Origin: Streptomyces sp. STR69
GTDB lineage: Bacteria > Actinomycetota > Actinomycetes > Streptomycetales > Streptomycetaceae
DNA: 64,000 nucleotides
Reading direction: 5' to 3'
NCBI RefSeq assembly: GCF_024519455.1
Contig: NZ_JALJRY010000004.1
Span: forward strand, 186,001 to 250,000
Shown: in pieces, positions 42,050 through 49,939 of the stretch
Layout of the letters: every line of letters begins with the position of its first letter
Position numbering within the stretch: the stretch's first letter is position 1
The notes under the pieces: generated by a model
What the model saw: only the letters and a program-made list of their open reading frames with translations
The model's database searches: none
What the model was told of the DNA's origin: nothing
Position numbers and translations under genes: made by a program

Positions 42050-43543
42050 GTGCACCGCAGAATCATCGCGCCGGGAGCGCTCGCGGCGGCCTCCCTGCTG
42101 CTGGCGATCCCGGCCTCGGCGGCAAGCTACTCCCCCGGCGCTCCGGGTATCGGCGACCCCTACTACCCGGCCTACGGCAACGGCGGATACGACGTCTCGC
42201 ACTACGACCTCAGGCTTCAATACCAGCCCGCCACCGACGAGTTGGCGGGCACGGCGACGATCCTCGCCAAGACGACGCAGGACCTGTCGCGGTTCGACCT
42301 GGACTTCCTCCTCGACGTGAGCGAGGTGCGGGTCAACGGCGTGAAGGCGACCTTCGCGACCTCCGGGCAGCACGAGCTGGAGATCACCCCGAAGACCCCG
42401 CTGCCATCGGGCACGCCGATCACCGTCGTGGTCCGCTACAGCGGGGTGCCGTCCACGAAGAGCGCGTACGGCTTCAACACCTGGCACCGCACTCCGGACG
42501 GCGCGGTCGCGGCGGACGAGCCCGAGTCGGCGTGGTGGTGGTTCCCGAGCAACGACCACCCGAGCGACAAGGCAACCTACGACGTGTCCGTGGCCGTACC
42601 GAACGGCACCCAGGCCATCTCCAACGGCACGCTCCAGTCGACGAGTTCACAGCTCGGCTGGACCCGCTACAACTGGCGGCAGAACAAGCCGCAGGCCACC
42701 TATCTGGCCACGCTCGCGCTCGGCAGGTTCGACATCACGACCAGCACCTCCGAGGGCGGGGTCCCGGTCGTCAACGCCTACAGCAAGGACCTCGGCGACA
42801 ACGACGGGTCCGCGCGGGCGAGCGTGGAGCGCACCGGGGAGATCGTCGACTGGCTGAGCGGCTATTTCGGTCCGTATCCCTTCAGCAACGCCGGCGGGTA
42901 TGTGCCCAACACGACCACCGGGTACGCGTTGGAGACCCAGAGCCGCGTCTACTACAGCCCGAGGCAGTTCGCGAACGGCGCCAACACCTCTGTCGTCGTG
43001 CACGAGTTGGCCCACCAGTGGTACGGCGACGACGTGTCGCTGAAGGGCTGGAAGGACATCTGGATCAACGAGGGCTTCGCGCGCTACGCGCAGTGGCTGT
43101 GGTCCGAGCACGAGGGCGAGGGCACCACGCAGCAACTCGCCGACTACGTCTACGCGTTGCACCCCGCCGACGACGCCTTCTGGACGATCGCGCCCGGTGA
43201 CCCGGGTCCGGACAACCAGTTCGAACTCCCCGTCTACGACCGGGGCGCGCTGGCCATCCAGGCGCTGCGCAACGAGGTCGGCGACGACGCGTTCTTCGCC
43301 ATTCTGAAGGGCTGGCCGAAGGAGCACGCGTACGGCAACGCGTCGGTCGCGGACTTCCAGAAGTTCGCGGAAGAGGTGTCCGGGAAGTCGCTGTCGGCGC
43401 TCTTCGACATCTGGCTGTTCCAGCCGTCGAAGCCGGCGGCCCCGGCGGCCCGTTCGGCGTCCATCGCGAAGGCGTCGCAGGCTCCGGTGCAGCCGAAGTC
43501 GTGGAAGAGGATCGCCGCGACGAACGACGTGCACGGGGGCTGA
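42050..43543 (+). CDS. Secreted M1-family zinc metallopeptidase
   Basis: A 497-residue exported peptidase. GTG 42050, five bases after GGAG, gives a good signal peptide (HRRIIAPGALAAASLLLA then PASAAS). The zinc motif is HELAHQWYG (~322) with the third ligand in NEGFARY eighteen residues on. The exopeptidase motif GxMEN of classical aminopeptidases is not present; the equivalent segment reads TGYALETQSR, as in other actinobacterial homologues. A second tyrosine for transition-state binding is probably in VYDRGALAIQAL. The C-terminal helical domain of longer M1 enzymes is absent. Confidence 0.9.
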   Translation: MHRRIIAPGALAAASLLLAIPASAASYSPGAPGIGDPYYPAYGNGGYDVSHYDLRLQYQPATDELAGTATILAKTTQDLSRFDLDFLLDVSEVRVNGVKATFATSGQHELEITPKTPLPSGTPITVVVRYSGVPSTKSAYGFNTWHRTPDGAVAADEPESAWWWFPSNDHPSDKATYDVSVAVPNGTQAISNGTLQSTSSQLGWTRYNWRQNKPQATYLATLALGRFDITTSTSEGGVPVVNAYSKDLGDNDGSARASVERTGEIVDWLSGYFGPYPFSNAGGYVPNTTTGYALETQSRVYYSPRQFANGANTSVVVHELAHQWYGDDVSLKGWKDIWINEGFARYAQWLWSEHEGEGTTQQLADYVYALHPADDAFWTIAPGDPGPDNQFELPVYDRGALAIQALRNEVGDDAFFAILKGWPKEHAYGNASVADFQKFAEEVSGKSLSALFDIWLFQPSKPAAPAARSASIAKASQAPVQPKSWKRIAATNDVHGG

Positions 43544-43548
43544 CGGCA

Positions 43549-43590
43549 CGGCGGCGGCTGAACGGTACCGGCACCGCTCAGCCGCCGCCG
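43549..43590. terminator. Bidirectional hairpin terminator overlapping the esterase 3' end
   Basis: CGGCGGCGGCTGA (43549-43561) pairs with TCAGCCGCCGCCG (43578-43590) through 13 bp around a 16-nt loop. The right arm encodes the last residues and stop of the convergent erythromycin-esterase-like gene. Confidence 0.75.
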
Positions 43591-44831
43591 GATCCCGAGG
43601 ACACCTGGCCGTGCCCGGTGTCCTTGACGAACACGATCCCGTCGTTGCCGGTCAGGTGGGCCGGGTCCAGCGGGGCGTACCCGTACCAGGACGACACGCG
43701 GGGCGCGGGCGTCGACCCGGCGAGCGCGGTGGCGAGCCGACGGGGGTCGACGAGGCAACGGGGGTGCGGGAGCGCGTACAGCAGCCCCTCTACGGTGTCC
43801 GGGGGCGGGGCGTGCACCCCCTGGTGGGAGATCGTGCCGAGGGCCGTGGCCAGGAAGGCGTACTCCTCGCCCAGGTGCGCGCCGACGATCGCGCCGGCGC
43901 TCCACCACTCCACCGGCGGGCCGCCCATCCGCATGCTGCTCCTGTTCCGCTGGAGGTGGCCGTTGTGGGCGTTCACCAGTGCCGGGCCGCGTTCGACGAC
44001 GGCGAGCAGGTTGGCGGCCATCATCGAGTCCCGCAGGGCGACCAGCCGTGTCATGCGGCTCGGTGAGGTGTCGGCCATCGCTGAGTGGTAGCGCAGCAGC
44101 CCGAGAGCGGTACGGCCGCAGAGGCGGGCGCGGTGCCAGTCCTCCGGTGCGGACGCCGCGATCAGTTGTGGTGTCCACGCGTCGAGCAGGGCCACCAAGT
44201 CGTCGGCGAGCAGGCGGAGTTGTCCGGCCTCGGGTGTCCGCCCGACGGACCGGGACGGGTTCGTCATGGCTGCGGTGTCGGTCCATCGGTCGTCCGTGCC
44301 GAGCAGTTCGTCGAGGGTCTTGGCGGTGCAGGGAAGGAGGTCGGCGGCGACTCCGGCGGTGAGGTGGGCGTGGAGTCCGGTGAGGGCCTGGCGGGGGCTC
44401 GCGGCGCCGGTGATCTCCAGCGGACCGTCGATTCCGGCGAACCGCACCTGCTCGGCGTCGGGCCGGCCGTCGTTGTACTCGCGCATCCAGCGCACGAGTT
44501 CGCGGTTGCCCGGGAAGGCGCCCCACTCGTGGCTGAAGCCGCGCGCCATGGTGTCGTCGAGGGTGCCCGCGCCCGAGGTGACGTGGTCGTCCACGACCAG
44601 GCCCATGAGGCAGTCGCTCTCGATGGCGATGGTGCGGTAGCCCTCCCGTTCGACGAGGTGGCGGAAGATCTCGTTGCGCACGTCGAGGAGGACGTCCTCG
44701 CCGTGGGTGGGTTCGCCGAGGGCGAGCAGCCGCGGTCGGGCCGGGAGCAGTTCCAGAACGGCTGCGGGGTCGACGCCGTGCACGGCATCGGCGATACCAG
44801 GAGAAATACTGGGAGAGGCACCAGGAGTCAT
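43578..44831 (-). CDS. Erythromycin esterase family protein
   Basis: A 417-residue EreA/EreB/succinoglycan-biosynthesis-like hydrolase. The active-site segment LLALGEPTHGEDVLLDVRNE (~36-55) has the conserved glutamate and histidine; AIESDCLMG and NRELVRWMREYN match further family blocks. Erythromycin esterases open macrolide lactones, but most chromosomal homologues have unknown targets. It is divergent from a TioE-type regulator with 58 nt between starts, a pairing seen elsewhere in Streptomyces and suggesting inducible control. Confidence 0.88.
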   Translation of the reverse strand: MTPGASPSISPGIADAVHGVDPAAVLELLPARPRLLALGEPTHGEDVLLDVRNEIFRHLVEREGYRTIAIESDCLMGLVVDDHVTSGAGTLDDTMARGFSHEWGAFPGNRELVRWMREYNDGRPDAEQVRFAGIDGPLEITGAASPRQALTGLHAHLTAGVAADLLPCTAKTLDELLGTDDRWTDTAAMTNPSRSVGRTPEAGQLRLLADDLVALLDAWTPQLIAASAPEDWHRARLCGRTALGLLRYHSAMADTSPSRMTRLVALRDSMMAANLLAVVERGPALVNAHNGHLQRNRSSMRMGGPPVEWWSAGAIVGAHLGEEYAFLATALGTISHQGVHAPPPDTVEGLLYALPHPRCLVDPRRLATALAGSTPAPRVSSWYGYAPLDPAHLTGNDGIVFVKDTGHGQVSSGSGGG

Positions 44832-44851
44832 ATCCTCAAACGTATCGTTGA

Positions 44852-44867
44852 AGTCTCAGTGGAAACT
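44852..44867. promoter_or_regulatory. Candidate MerR-type dyad in the divergent esterase/tioE gap
   Basis: AGTCTC-AGTG-GAAACT is an inverted repeat with five of six arm positions matching. It lies in the middle of the 58-nt divergent region, where a MerR-class regulator would bind to control both promoters. Confidence 0.3.
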
Positions 44868-44889
44868 TTTCGTCGACAGTGGCAGGACA

Positions 44890-45651
44890 GTGGCGCGAAA
44901 CCTTCAAAGCGATGGTCGGCTCAGGCCGGTCGATCTGGCGCGCGGGCACGGTCTGTCGACGCAGGCGGTCCGCAACTACGAGGCGGCGGGCATCCTTCCG
45001 GCCGCCGAACGCACCGCGCACGGCTACCGCACCTACACACCTCGGCACGCGCGGGCCCTGCGTGCGTTCCTCGCGCTCGTCCCGGGACACGGCCACCGGA
45101 CGGCCGCGGCGATCCTGCAGGCGGTCAACCGGGGCGCCATCGAGGACGCCCTTCGCCTCATCGACGAGAGTCATGTGCAACTGCTCGACGACCGCCGCAC
45201 CCTCCAGGCGGTCGAGGCCGCACTGCGCGACCTCGGTCCGGTGCCCGAAGAGCGGGGCGACACGTTCGTCGGCCCCCTGGCGCGACGGCTCGGCATCCGC
45301 CCGGCCACCCTCCGCGCCTGGGAGCAGGCCGGTCTGGTCCGGCCGCGCCGCGACCCGCGCACCGGCTACCGGGTCTACGGCCCGGCCGACATCCGCGACG
45401 CCCTCCTGGTCCACCAGCTCAGACGCGGCGGCTACCTGCTGGAACACATCGCTCCGCTGATCGCCCAGGTCCGTACCGCCGGCGGTGTCGCGCCGCTGGA
45501 GTCGACGCTGCGCGACTGGCACGCCCGCCTCTCGGCCCGGAGCCGCGCCATGCTCGCGGGCGCCGCCGCCCTGGACGCCTACCTCGACGCCCCACCGGCG
45601 CCGACAGCCGCGCCGGACGCCGGCATACCCGCCCCGTCGACCACGCCCTAG
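44890..45651 (+). CDS. TioE-family transcriptional regulator with two MerR-like helix-turn-helix domains
   Basis: A 253-residue regulator. The first MerR domain covers ~10-65 (RPVDLARGHGLSTQAVRNYE, HGYRTYTPRHARAL) and the second ~135-195 (VGPLARRLGIRPATLRAWE, GYRVYGPADIRDALL). This double arrangement is the TioE family. There is no metal-binding cysteine set, so the ligand is probably organic. GTG 44890 follows GGCAGG; longer frames overlap the divergent esterase gene. It likely controls the esterase. The end overlaps the convergent PfkB kinase gene by four bases. Confidence 0.88.
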   Translation: MARNLQSDGRLRPVDLARGHGLSTQAVRNYEAAGILPAAERTAHGYRTYTPRHARALRAFLALVPGHGHRTAAAILQAVNRGAIEDALRLIDESHVQLLDDRRTLQAVEAALRDLGPVPEERGDTFVGPLARRLGIRPATLRAWEQAGLVRPRRDPRTGYRVYGPADIRDALLVHQLRRGGYLLEHIAPLIAQVRTAGGVAPLESTLRDWHARLSARSRAMLAGAAALDAYLDAPPAPTAAPDAGIPAPSTTP

Positions 45652-46586
45652 CGGGGCGCACCGATCGCCGCGGCCTCCAACTCCTCGACGCGTACGAGGA
45701 GTTCGTCCCGGCCCACGGGGTGGACCTCCGTCGACGGCACCGTGCAGGCGTGGGCTCCGGCGACCGCGCCGTAGCGGGCGCAGCGCAGTGGCGGCTCTCC
45801 GGTGAGCCATCCGAAGAGGAAGGCGGCGGCGAAGGCGTCGCCCGCGCCGTTGGAGTCGACCACCGGTTTCGGTGGCGGCGCGGTCGGGATGTGGGTCAGC
45901 TCGTCGTCGGCCAGCAGGTAGGCGCCCTCCGCCCCGGCGGTGGCGATCACCAGCCGGGCCCGGCCCCGCTCGGCGATACCCCGCATGGTGTGCTCGGGGG
46001 TGCCGGTCAGCGCGGTGGTGGACAGGAAGACGATGTCCGCGGCATGGGCGAACTCCTCCTGGTACGCGCTCTCGCCGTCCCAGTTGTGCAGGTCCGTCGA
46101 GATCGTCGCACCGGCCTCGCGCAGCGCGGGCAGGGCGTGGGCGCAGGGCTGGGTGATCGAGACATGGGCGTGGCGGCTCGCCTCGGCGAGGGCGCGGACC
46201 GTGGATGCGGGGAGCCGGTCGCCGGGGTGGGCGCGGGTCGAGTCGTAGAGGGAGAGCCGCCGTCCGTCCGGGCCCACGAGGTTGACCGCGCGCTTGGTGC
46301 CGGCGGGCTGCGGGACTTCGGTGAACGGGATGCCGTGGTCGCGGTGGAGGGCGCGGACCAGGTCGCCCTCGGGGTCGGCACCGAGCATGTCGAGGTGGTG
46401 GGTGCGCAGGCCCAGCGCGCTCAGGCCGAGGGCCACGAAGTCGCCGGTCTGGCCGGCACGGGTGCGGATACCGGGGTCGATCATGTAGCTGTCGGCGTAC
46501 GGGAGCGGCAGTTCGGGGACGTGAACGATGGTGTCCACGCCGGCGCCGCCGAGGACGAGGACGTCGATGTCTCTGTCGCGGCTCAT
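45648..46586 (-). CDS. PfkB family carbohydrate kinase (ribokinase-like)
   Basis: A 312-residue sugar or nucleoside kinase. The N-terminal LGGAGVDTIVHV and GIRTRAGQTGDFVALGLSAL form the substrate-binding glycine motif. The C-terminal VVDSNGAGDAFAAAFLFG is the PfkB anion hole with the catalytic aspartate (GAGD). The substrate is unclear; TKRAVNLVGPDGRR resembles fructokinase and 2-keto-gluconate kinase members. It has a well-formed promoter with an overlapping palindrome at 46607-46645. Confidence 0.9.
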   Translation of the reverse strand: MSRDRDIDVLVLGGAGVDTIVHVPELPLPYADSYMIDPGIRTRAGQTGDFVALGLSALGLRTHHLDMLGADPEGDLVRALHRDHGIPFTEVPQPAGTKRAVNLVGPDGRRLSLYDSTRAHPGDRLPASTVRALAEASRHAHVSITQPCAHALPALREAGATISTDLHNWDGESAYQEEFAHAADIVFLSTTALTGTPEHTMRGIAERGRARLVIATAGAEGAYLLADDELTHIPTAPPPKPVVDSNGAGDAFAAAFLFGWLTGEPPLRCARYGAVAGAHACTVPSTEVHPVGRDELLVRVEELEAAAIGAPR

Positions 46587-46606
46587 GGCTCACGGCCTTC
46601 CCTCTG

Positions 46607-46645
46607 GTTGCGCAAGATTCTGCAACTCCTTTCAGTCCGGGGCAA
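46607..46645 (-). promoter_or_regulatory. Promoter with overlapping operator for the PfkB kinase gene
   Basis: On the minus strand TTGCCC (46645-46640) and CAGAAT (46622-46617) are spaced by 17 bases, a good sigma-70-type promoter. The inverted repeat GTTGC-N10-GCAAC (46607-46626) covers the -10 box, as a repressor site would. Confidence 0.5.
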
Positions 46646-46659
46646 GTTGTTTCGGCGGC

Positions 46660-47139
46660 TCAGCCCTCGTGGTCGTACACCGTCACGGCGATCCCGCGCC
46701 GCGCCAGCCGCTCGGTGACCAGTGGTTCGACCCGTGACCACTTGCCGCCCGCGAGGCCGCACCCGATGCGGGGCATGTGCACGGACGCGCCGAGCTCCGC
46801 CGCGCGGTCGGCCAGTAGGCCCAGGGCCGCGTCGATCGCCTCGTAACGCACGGGGACGCCCTTGCTGCCCGTGCGTATCCCTCGCTGGCCGATCATGTTG
46901 GCCACCCACACATGGCGCTCGACCCGCACGAACTGGACGGCGCCCAGCGCGAAGTCGTTGGCCGCGCGGGCTCGGTGCCAGGCCCGGTACTCCTGCTCCG
47001 GCTCCGGCCAGCGGCGGGACACGGCCAGCACGAAGCCCTTTCCCCAGCCCCCGATGTCGTTGCAGACATGCGCGATCATCTTGACGCCCTTGACCGACGG
47101 AACGGTCGCGTCACCCCGGACATAGTTGATCTCCCCCAT
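46660..47139 (-). CDS. Macro domain protein (ADP-ribose binding or phosphatase)
   Basis: A 159-residue single macro domain. INYVRGDATVPSVKGVKMIAH matches the first strand and loop, HVCNDIGGWGKGFVLAVS the ADP-ribose binding region, and MPRIGCGLAGGKWSRVE the second binding loop. It is closest in look to Poa1/ADP-ribose-1''-phosphate phosphatases and TARG1-like de-ADP-ribosylases. ATG 47139 gives the family's normal length. It is divergent from a MerR regulator with 97 nt between starts. Confidence 0.9.
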   Translation of the reverse strand: MGEINYVRGDATVPSVKGVKMIAHVCNDIGGWGKGFVLAVSRRWPEPEQEYRAWHRARAANDFALGAVQFVRVERHVWVANMIGQRGIRTGSKGVPVRYEAIDAALGLLADRAAELGASVHMPRIGCGLAGGKWSRVEPLVTERLARRGIAVTVYDHEG

Positions 47140-47201
47140 GCCGTCCACCGTAGGCGGCACCACTGACAACGGCCCTCCGGCCGACAACGGCCTTCGGTGG
47201 T

Positions 47202-47229
47202 TTCACAGCACTGGTGAGACAGCGATACT
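47202..47229 (+). promoter_or_regulatory. Promoter of the MerR gene at 47237
   Basis: TTCACA (47202-47207) and GATACT (47224-47229) are separated by 16 bases. The start point expected ~7 bases downstream coincides with the ATG at 47237, so the transcript may be leaderless. No ribosome site precedes the ATG, which agrees. Confidence 0.45.
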
Positions 47230-47236
47230 GCTGCGC

Positions 47237-47950
47237 ATGACGACCGACGCCGGGGAGCCGACGCTCACGATCGACGAGCTGGCCGCGCGGGCCGGCACCA
47301 CGGTCCGCACGGTCCGGTTCTACGGCACGAAGGGGCTGCTGCCGCCCCCGGTGATCGGGGCCCGGCGGGTCGGGCACTACGGGCAGGAGCATCTGTCCCG
47401 GCTCGCGTTGATCGAGGAGTTGCAGCACCAGGGCATGACGCTGGCGGCGATCGAGCGCTATGTGGCGCAACTGCCACCGGACCTCAGCGCGCACGACCTC
47501 GCGATCCACCGCGCGGTGGTGGCGTCCTGGGCTCCGGAGGGCACGGAGACCCTGGACCGGCGGGAGTTGGAGCGACGGGCCGGACGGGCGCTGACCGAGG
47601 AGGACGTGGAACGGCTCGCCGCCATGGACGTGGTCCGGCCGGACGGCACCGCGTACCGCGTCGACTGCGGTCTGCTGCGGCTCGGTGTGCAACTGCTCGA
47701 CGTGCCACTGTCCCAGGAGGCGATCCTCGCCGCGCGGAACGTACTGATCGAACACTCCCGTACGGCCGCCCACGAGTTGTCGCGGCTGTTTCGCGACGAG
47801 GTCTCCCAACGTGCCGCGCAGGACGTGAAGTCGCTGTCCGAACACATGCAACCCCTCGTGGTGCAGGCCCTCCTGACTGCCTTTCAGCGGTCCCTGCGGG
47901 AGGAGCTTCAGCAGTGGCTCGGCGCTTCACAAGTAGGCGGATCCTCCTGA
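47237..47950 (+). CDS. MerR family transcriptional regulator
   Basis: A 237-residue regulator. Residues ~12-80 are a MerR winged helix (IDELAARAGTTVRTVRFYGT, RRVGHYGQEHLSRLALIEEL). The remaining ~150 residues are helical with no cysteines, so an organic ligand or protein partner is expected. Upstream of the ATG I see a -35/-10 pair whose start point falls at the ATG, suggesting a leaderless mRNA. It overlaps the convergent SDR gene by 24 bases. Confidence 0.88.
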   Translation: MTTDAGEPTLTIDELAARAGTTVRTVRFYGTKGLLPPPVIGARRVGHYGQEHLSRLALIEELQHQGMTLAAIERYVAQLPPDLSAHDLAIHRAVVASWAPEGTETLDRRELERRAGRALTEEDVERLAAMDVVRPDGTAYRVDCGLLRLGVQLLDVPLSQEAILAARNVLIEHSRTAAHELSRLFRDEVSQRAAQDVKSLSEHMQPLVVQALLTAFQRSLREELQQWLGASQVGGSS

Positions 47951-48652
47951 CACGTTGAGGGTCTGCCCGGTCAGGAAGCCGCTGCCCTCGTCGACCACGT
48001 ACAGCAGGGTCGAGACCAGGTCGGACGGGCGCTGGGTGCGCGGCACCACCTGCTGATCGCGGACGTGCTCGAAGCCGCCGTCCGCGCCGACCGTCCGCTC
48101 GGCGGTCGCGGTGCGCACCATGCTGGGCGCGATGGCGTTGACGGTGATGTCGTACGGCCCGAGCGCCGCCGCGAGCGAACGTGTGAAGCCGATCAGGCCC
48201 ATCTTCGAGGCGACGTACGGGACCATCGTGGGCGGCGCGGTGAGGACGGCCGCCGAGACGATGTTGACGACCCTGCCCCGGCCGGCGGCCTTCAGATACG
48301 GCAGGACCGCGCGGGTCAGCAGGAACGGCGCCTCCAGGTTGACGCGCATGACCCGGCGCCACTCCTCGGGCGTGATCTCCTCGAAGGGGCGGGCCGGGTA
48401 GACGCCGGCGTTGTTGACCAGAACGTGCAGGGTGCCGAATCGGCCGATGAGGCGGTCCAACGCCTGCTGGATCTGGGCCTCTTCGGTGACGTCGCCGATC
48501 AACTCCAAGTAGTCCGGGACCTTTTCGGCGGTCTCCGGCTGCGGGACGAGGTCGAGTCCGGCGACCCGGTAGCCGTGCCCGGCGAGCGCGACGGCGAACT
48601 CCTGCCCGAGGCCCTGCGCCGCTCCGGTCACCAGGGCGGTACGCGTCTCCAT
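47927..48652 (-). CDS. SDR family oxidoreductase
   Basis: A 241-residue classical SDR. TGAAQGLGQ (~9-17) binds the nucleotide, DLVPQPE after strand 2 with an aspartate suggests NAD(H), NNAGV follows at ~83, and the catalytic YVASK is near 145-149 with serine in NIVSAAV. ATG 48652 is the first good start; a longer frame to 48700 has no ribosome site. It is divergent from the ABC-transporter genes and may act on the imported compound or its product. Confidence 0.9.
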   Translation of the reverse strand: METRTALVTGAAQGLGQEFAVALAGHGYRVAGLDLVPQPETAEKVPDYLELIGDVTEEAQIQQALDRLIGRFGTLHVLVNNAGVYPARPFEEITPEEWRRVMRVNLEAPFLLTRAVLPYLKAAGRGRVVNIVSAAVLTAPPTMVPYVASKMGLIGFTRSLAAALGPYDITVNAIAPSMVRTATAERTVGADGGFEHVRDQQVVPRTQRPSDLVSTLLYVVDEGSGFLTGQTLNVSGGSAYL

Positions 48653-48789
48653 GGGGCGAGTGTGACGATCCGTCAGGCGTCGGGCAAGAGCGCATTCCAC
48701 TCGCTGAAACGCCCTGGTTGCCGCGCACGCCCGGTGGGCCCACCCTGCGTGACGACCCCAGCACCAGCCGCTTACGGGAGCCGTGCCCG

Positions 48790-49836
48790 ATGACCGAGAC
48801 CGAGCGTGCCGTGGACGACGCGGACGATGCGGACGACGCCGAGCGCGCCCGCGAACAGGGCGGCGGGCAGAGCCGGTTCAGGCCGGTTCCACGTCGATGG
48901 GTCCGGGACGAGTACGGTGTGCTGCTCGTGCTGGGGCTGCTGATCGCCGGGATCGGCATCCCGTACCCGGACTTCCTGGACACGGACAACCTCCTGTCCA
49001 CCGCCCACAACTCCGTCTACATCTCGCTGATGGCGTGCGGCATGGTCTTCGCGCTGTCGATGCGCGAGGTCGATCTGTCGGTGGGCGGGACCTACGCGAT
49101 GTGCCTGGTCGTCGGGGCGCTGCTGGTGCGGGACGGCACCCCGCCGTGGCTTGCGGTGCCGGTGATGCTGGTCACCGGAATCGGGCTGGGGGTGTTCAAC
49201 GCGCTGGTGACGACGCTGCTGGCGCTGCCGTCGTTCATCGTCACGCTGGGCACGCTGATGCTGTTCCGGGGTGTCGGGCTGGCGCTGGCGGACGGCAAGC
49301 AGATCACCGATCTTCCGCTGGGCGACTCGTTCTTCACGTTCGCGGGCGGTGATCCGGGCGGGGTGCCGTTCGCGCTGTGGGTGCTGCTCGCCGTGATCGT
49401 CGTACTGGCGGTCGTGCTGTCCCGGACCCGTTTCGGGGCCCGGGTACGGGCGATCGGGTCCAACCCCGACGCCGCCGCCTTCAGCGGCATCCCGGTCGTC
49501 CGCACCCGCATCCAGGCACTGGCCCTGTCCGGTCTCACGACGGCCTGCGCCGCCGCGCTGGCGCTCGCCTTCTACGGCGCCGGCGATCCGACTCTGGGCC
49601 AGGGCTACGAGTTGCAGGCGATCGCCGCGTGCATCATCGGCGGCACTCCGCTGGCCGGGGGGCGCGGCTCGGTGGTCGGTGCGGTGGCCGGGGCGATGAT
49701 CCTTTCGGTGGTCGCCTCCGGCCTGGTGTTCTTCGAAGTACCCATCAACTGGACGTCGTTCGCGACCGGCGGGGTGATCCTCCTCGCCGTCGCGGCCGAC
49801 AGCGCGCTGCGCCGCACCGGACGCCGTCGCAGGTGA
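48790..49836 (+). CDS. Sugar-type ABC transporter permease (RbsC-like)
   Basis: A 348-residue permease of the ribose/galactoside (CUT2) class with about ten membrane helices. Diagnostic segments are MREVDLSVGGTYAMCLVVGA, FIVTLGTLMLFRGVGLALAD and GTPLAGGRGSVVGAVAGA. The ~45-residue N-terminus is acidic and repetitive (DDADDADDAERAREQ). It is the first gene of a three-gene set with binding protein and ATPase. The substrate is unknown. The catabolic genes that follow suggest a small organic compound rather than necessarily a sugar. Confidence 0.9.
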   Translation: MTETERAVDDADDADDAERAREQGGGQSRFRPVPRRWVRDEYGVLLVLGLLIAGIGIPYPDFLDTDNLLSTAHNSVYISLMACGMVFALSMREVDLSVGGTYAMCLVVGALLVRDGTPPWLAVPVMLVTGIGLGVFNALVTTLLALPSFIVTLGTLMLFRGVGLALADGKQITDLPLGDSFFTFAGGDPGGVPFALWVLLAVIVVLAVVLSRTRFGARVRAIGSNPDAAAFSGIPVVRTRIQALALSGLTTACAAALALAFYGAGDPTLGQGYELQAIAACIIGGTPLAGGRGSVVGAVAGAMILSVVASGLVFFEVPINWTSFATGGVILLAVAADSALRRTGRRRR

Positions 49837-49852
49837 AGTCCCTCGTGATCCA

Positions 49853-49915
49853 CCAAGTCCCCCTGGACCCGCGCCCCTCTCCGCTCCAAGCCCCTCTCCG
49901 ATCCAAGTCCCCCTG
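49853..49915 (+). repeat. 13-nt direct repeats between permease and binding-protein genes
   Basis: CCAAGTCCCCCTG occurs at 49853-49865 and 49903-49915, 50 bp apart, in a pyrimidine-rich 103-nt spacer. No gene or clear hairpin is present. Confidence 0.5.
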
Positions 49916-49939
49916 TGGTCCAGCCTGTTGGAGGCCGTG

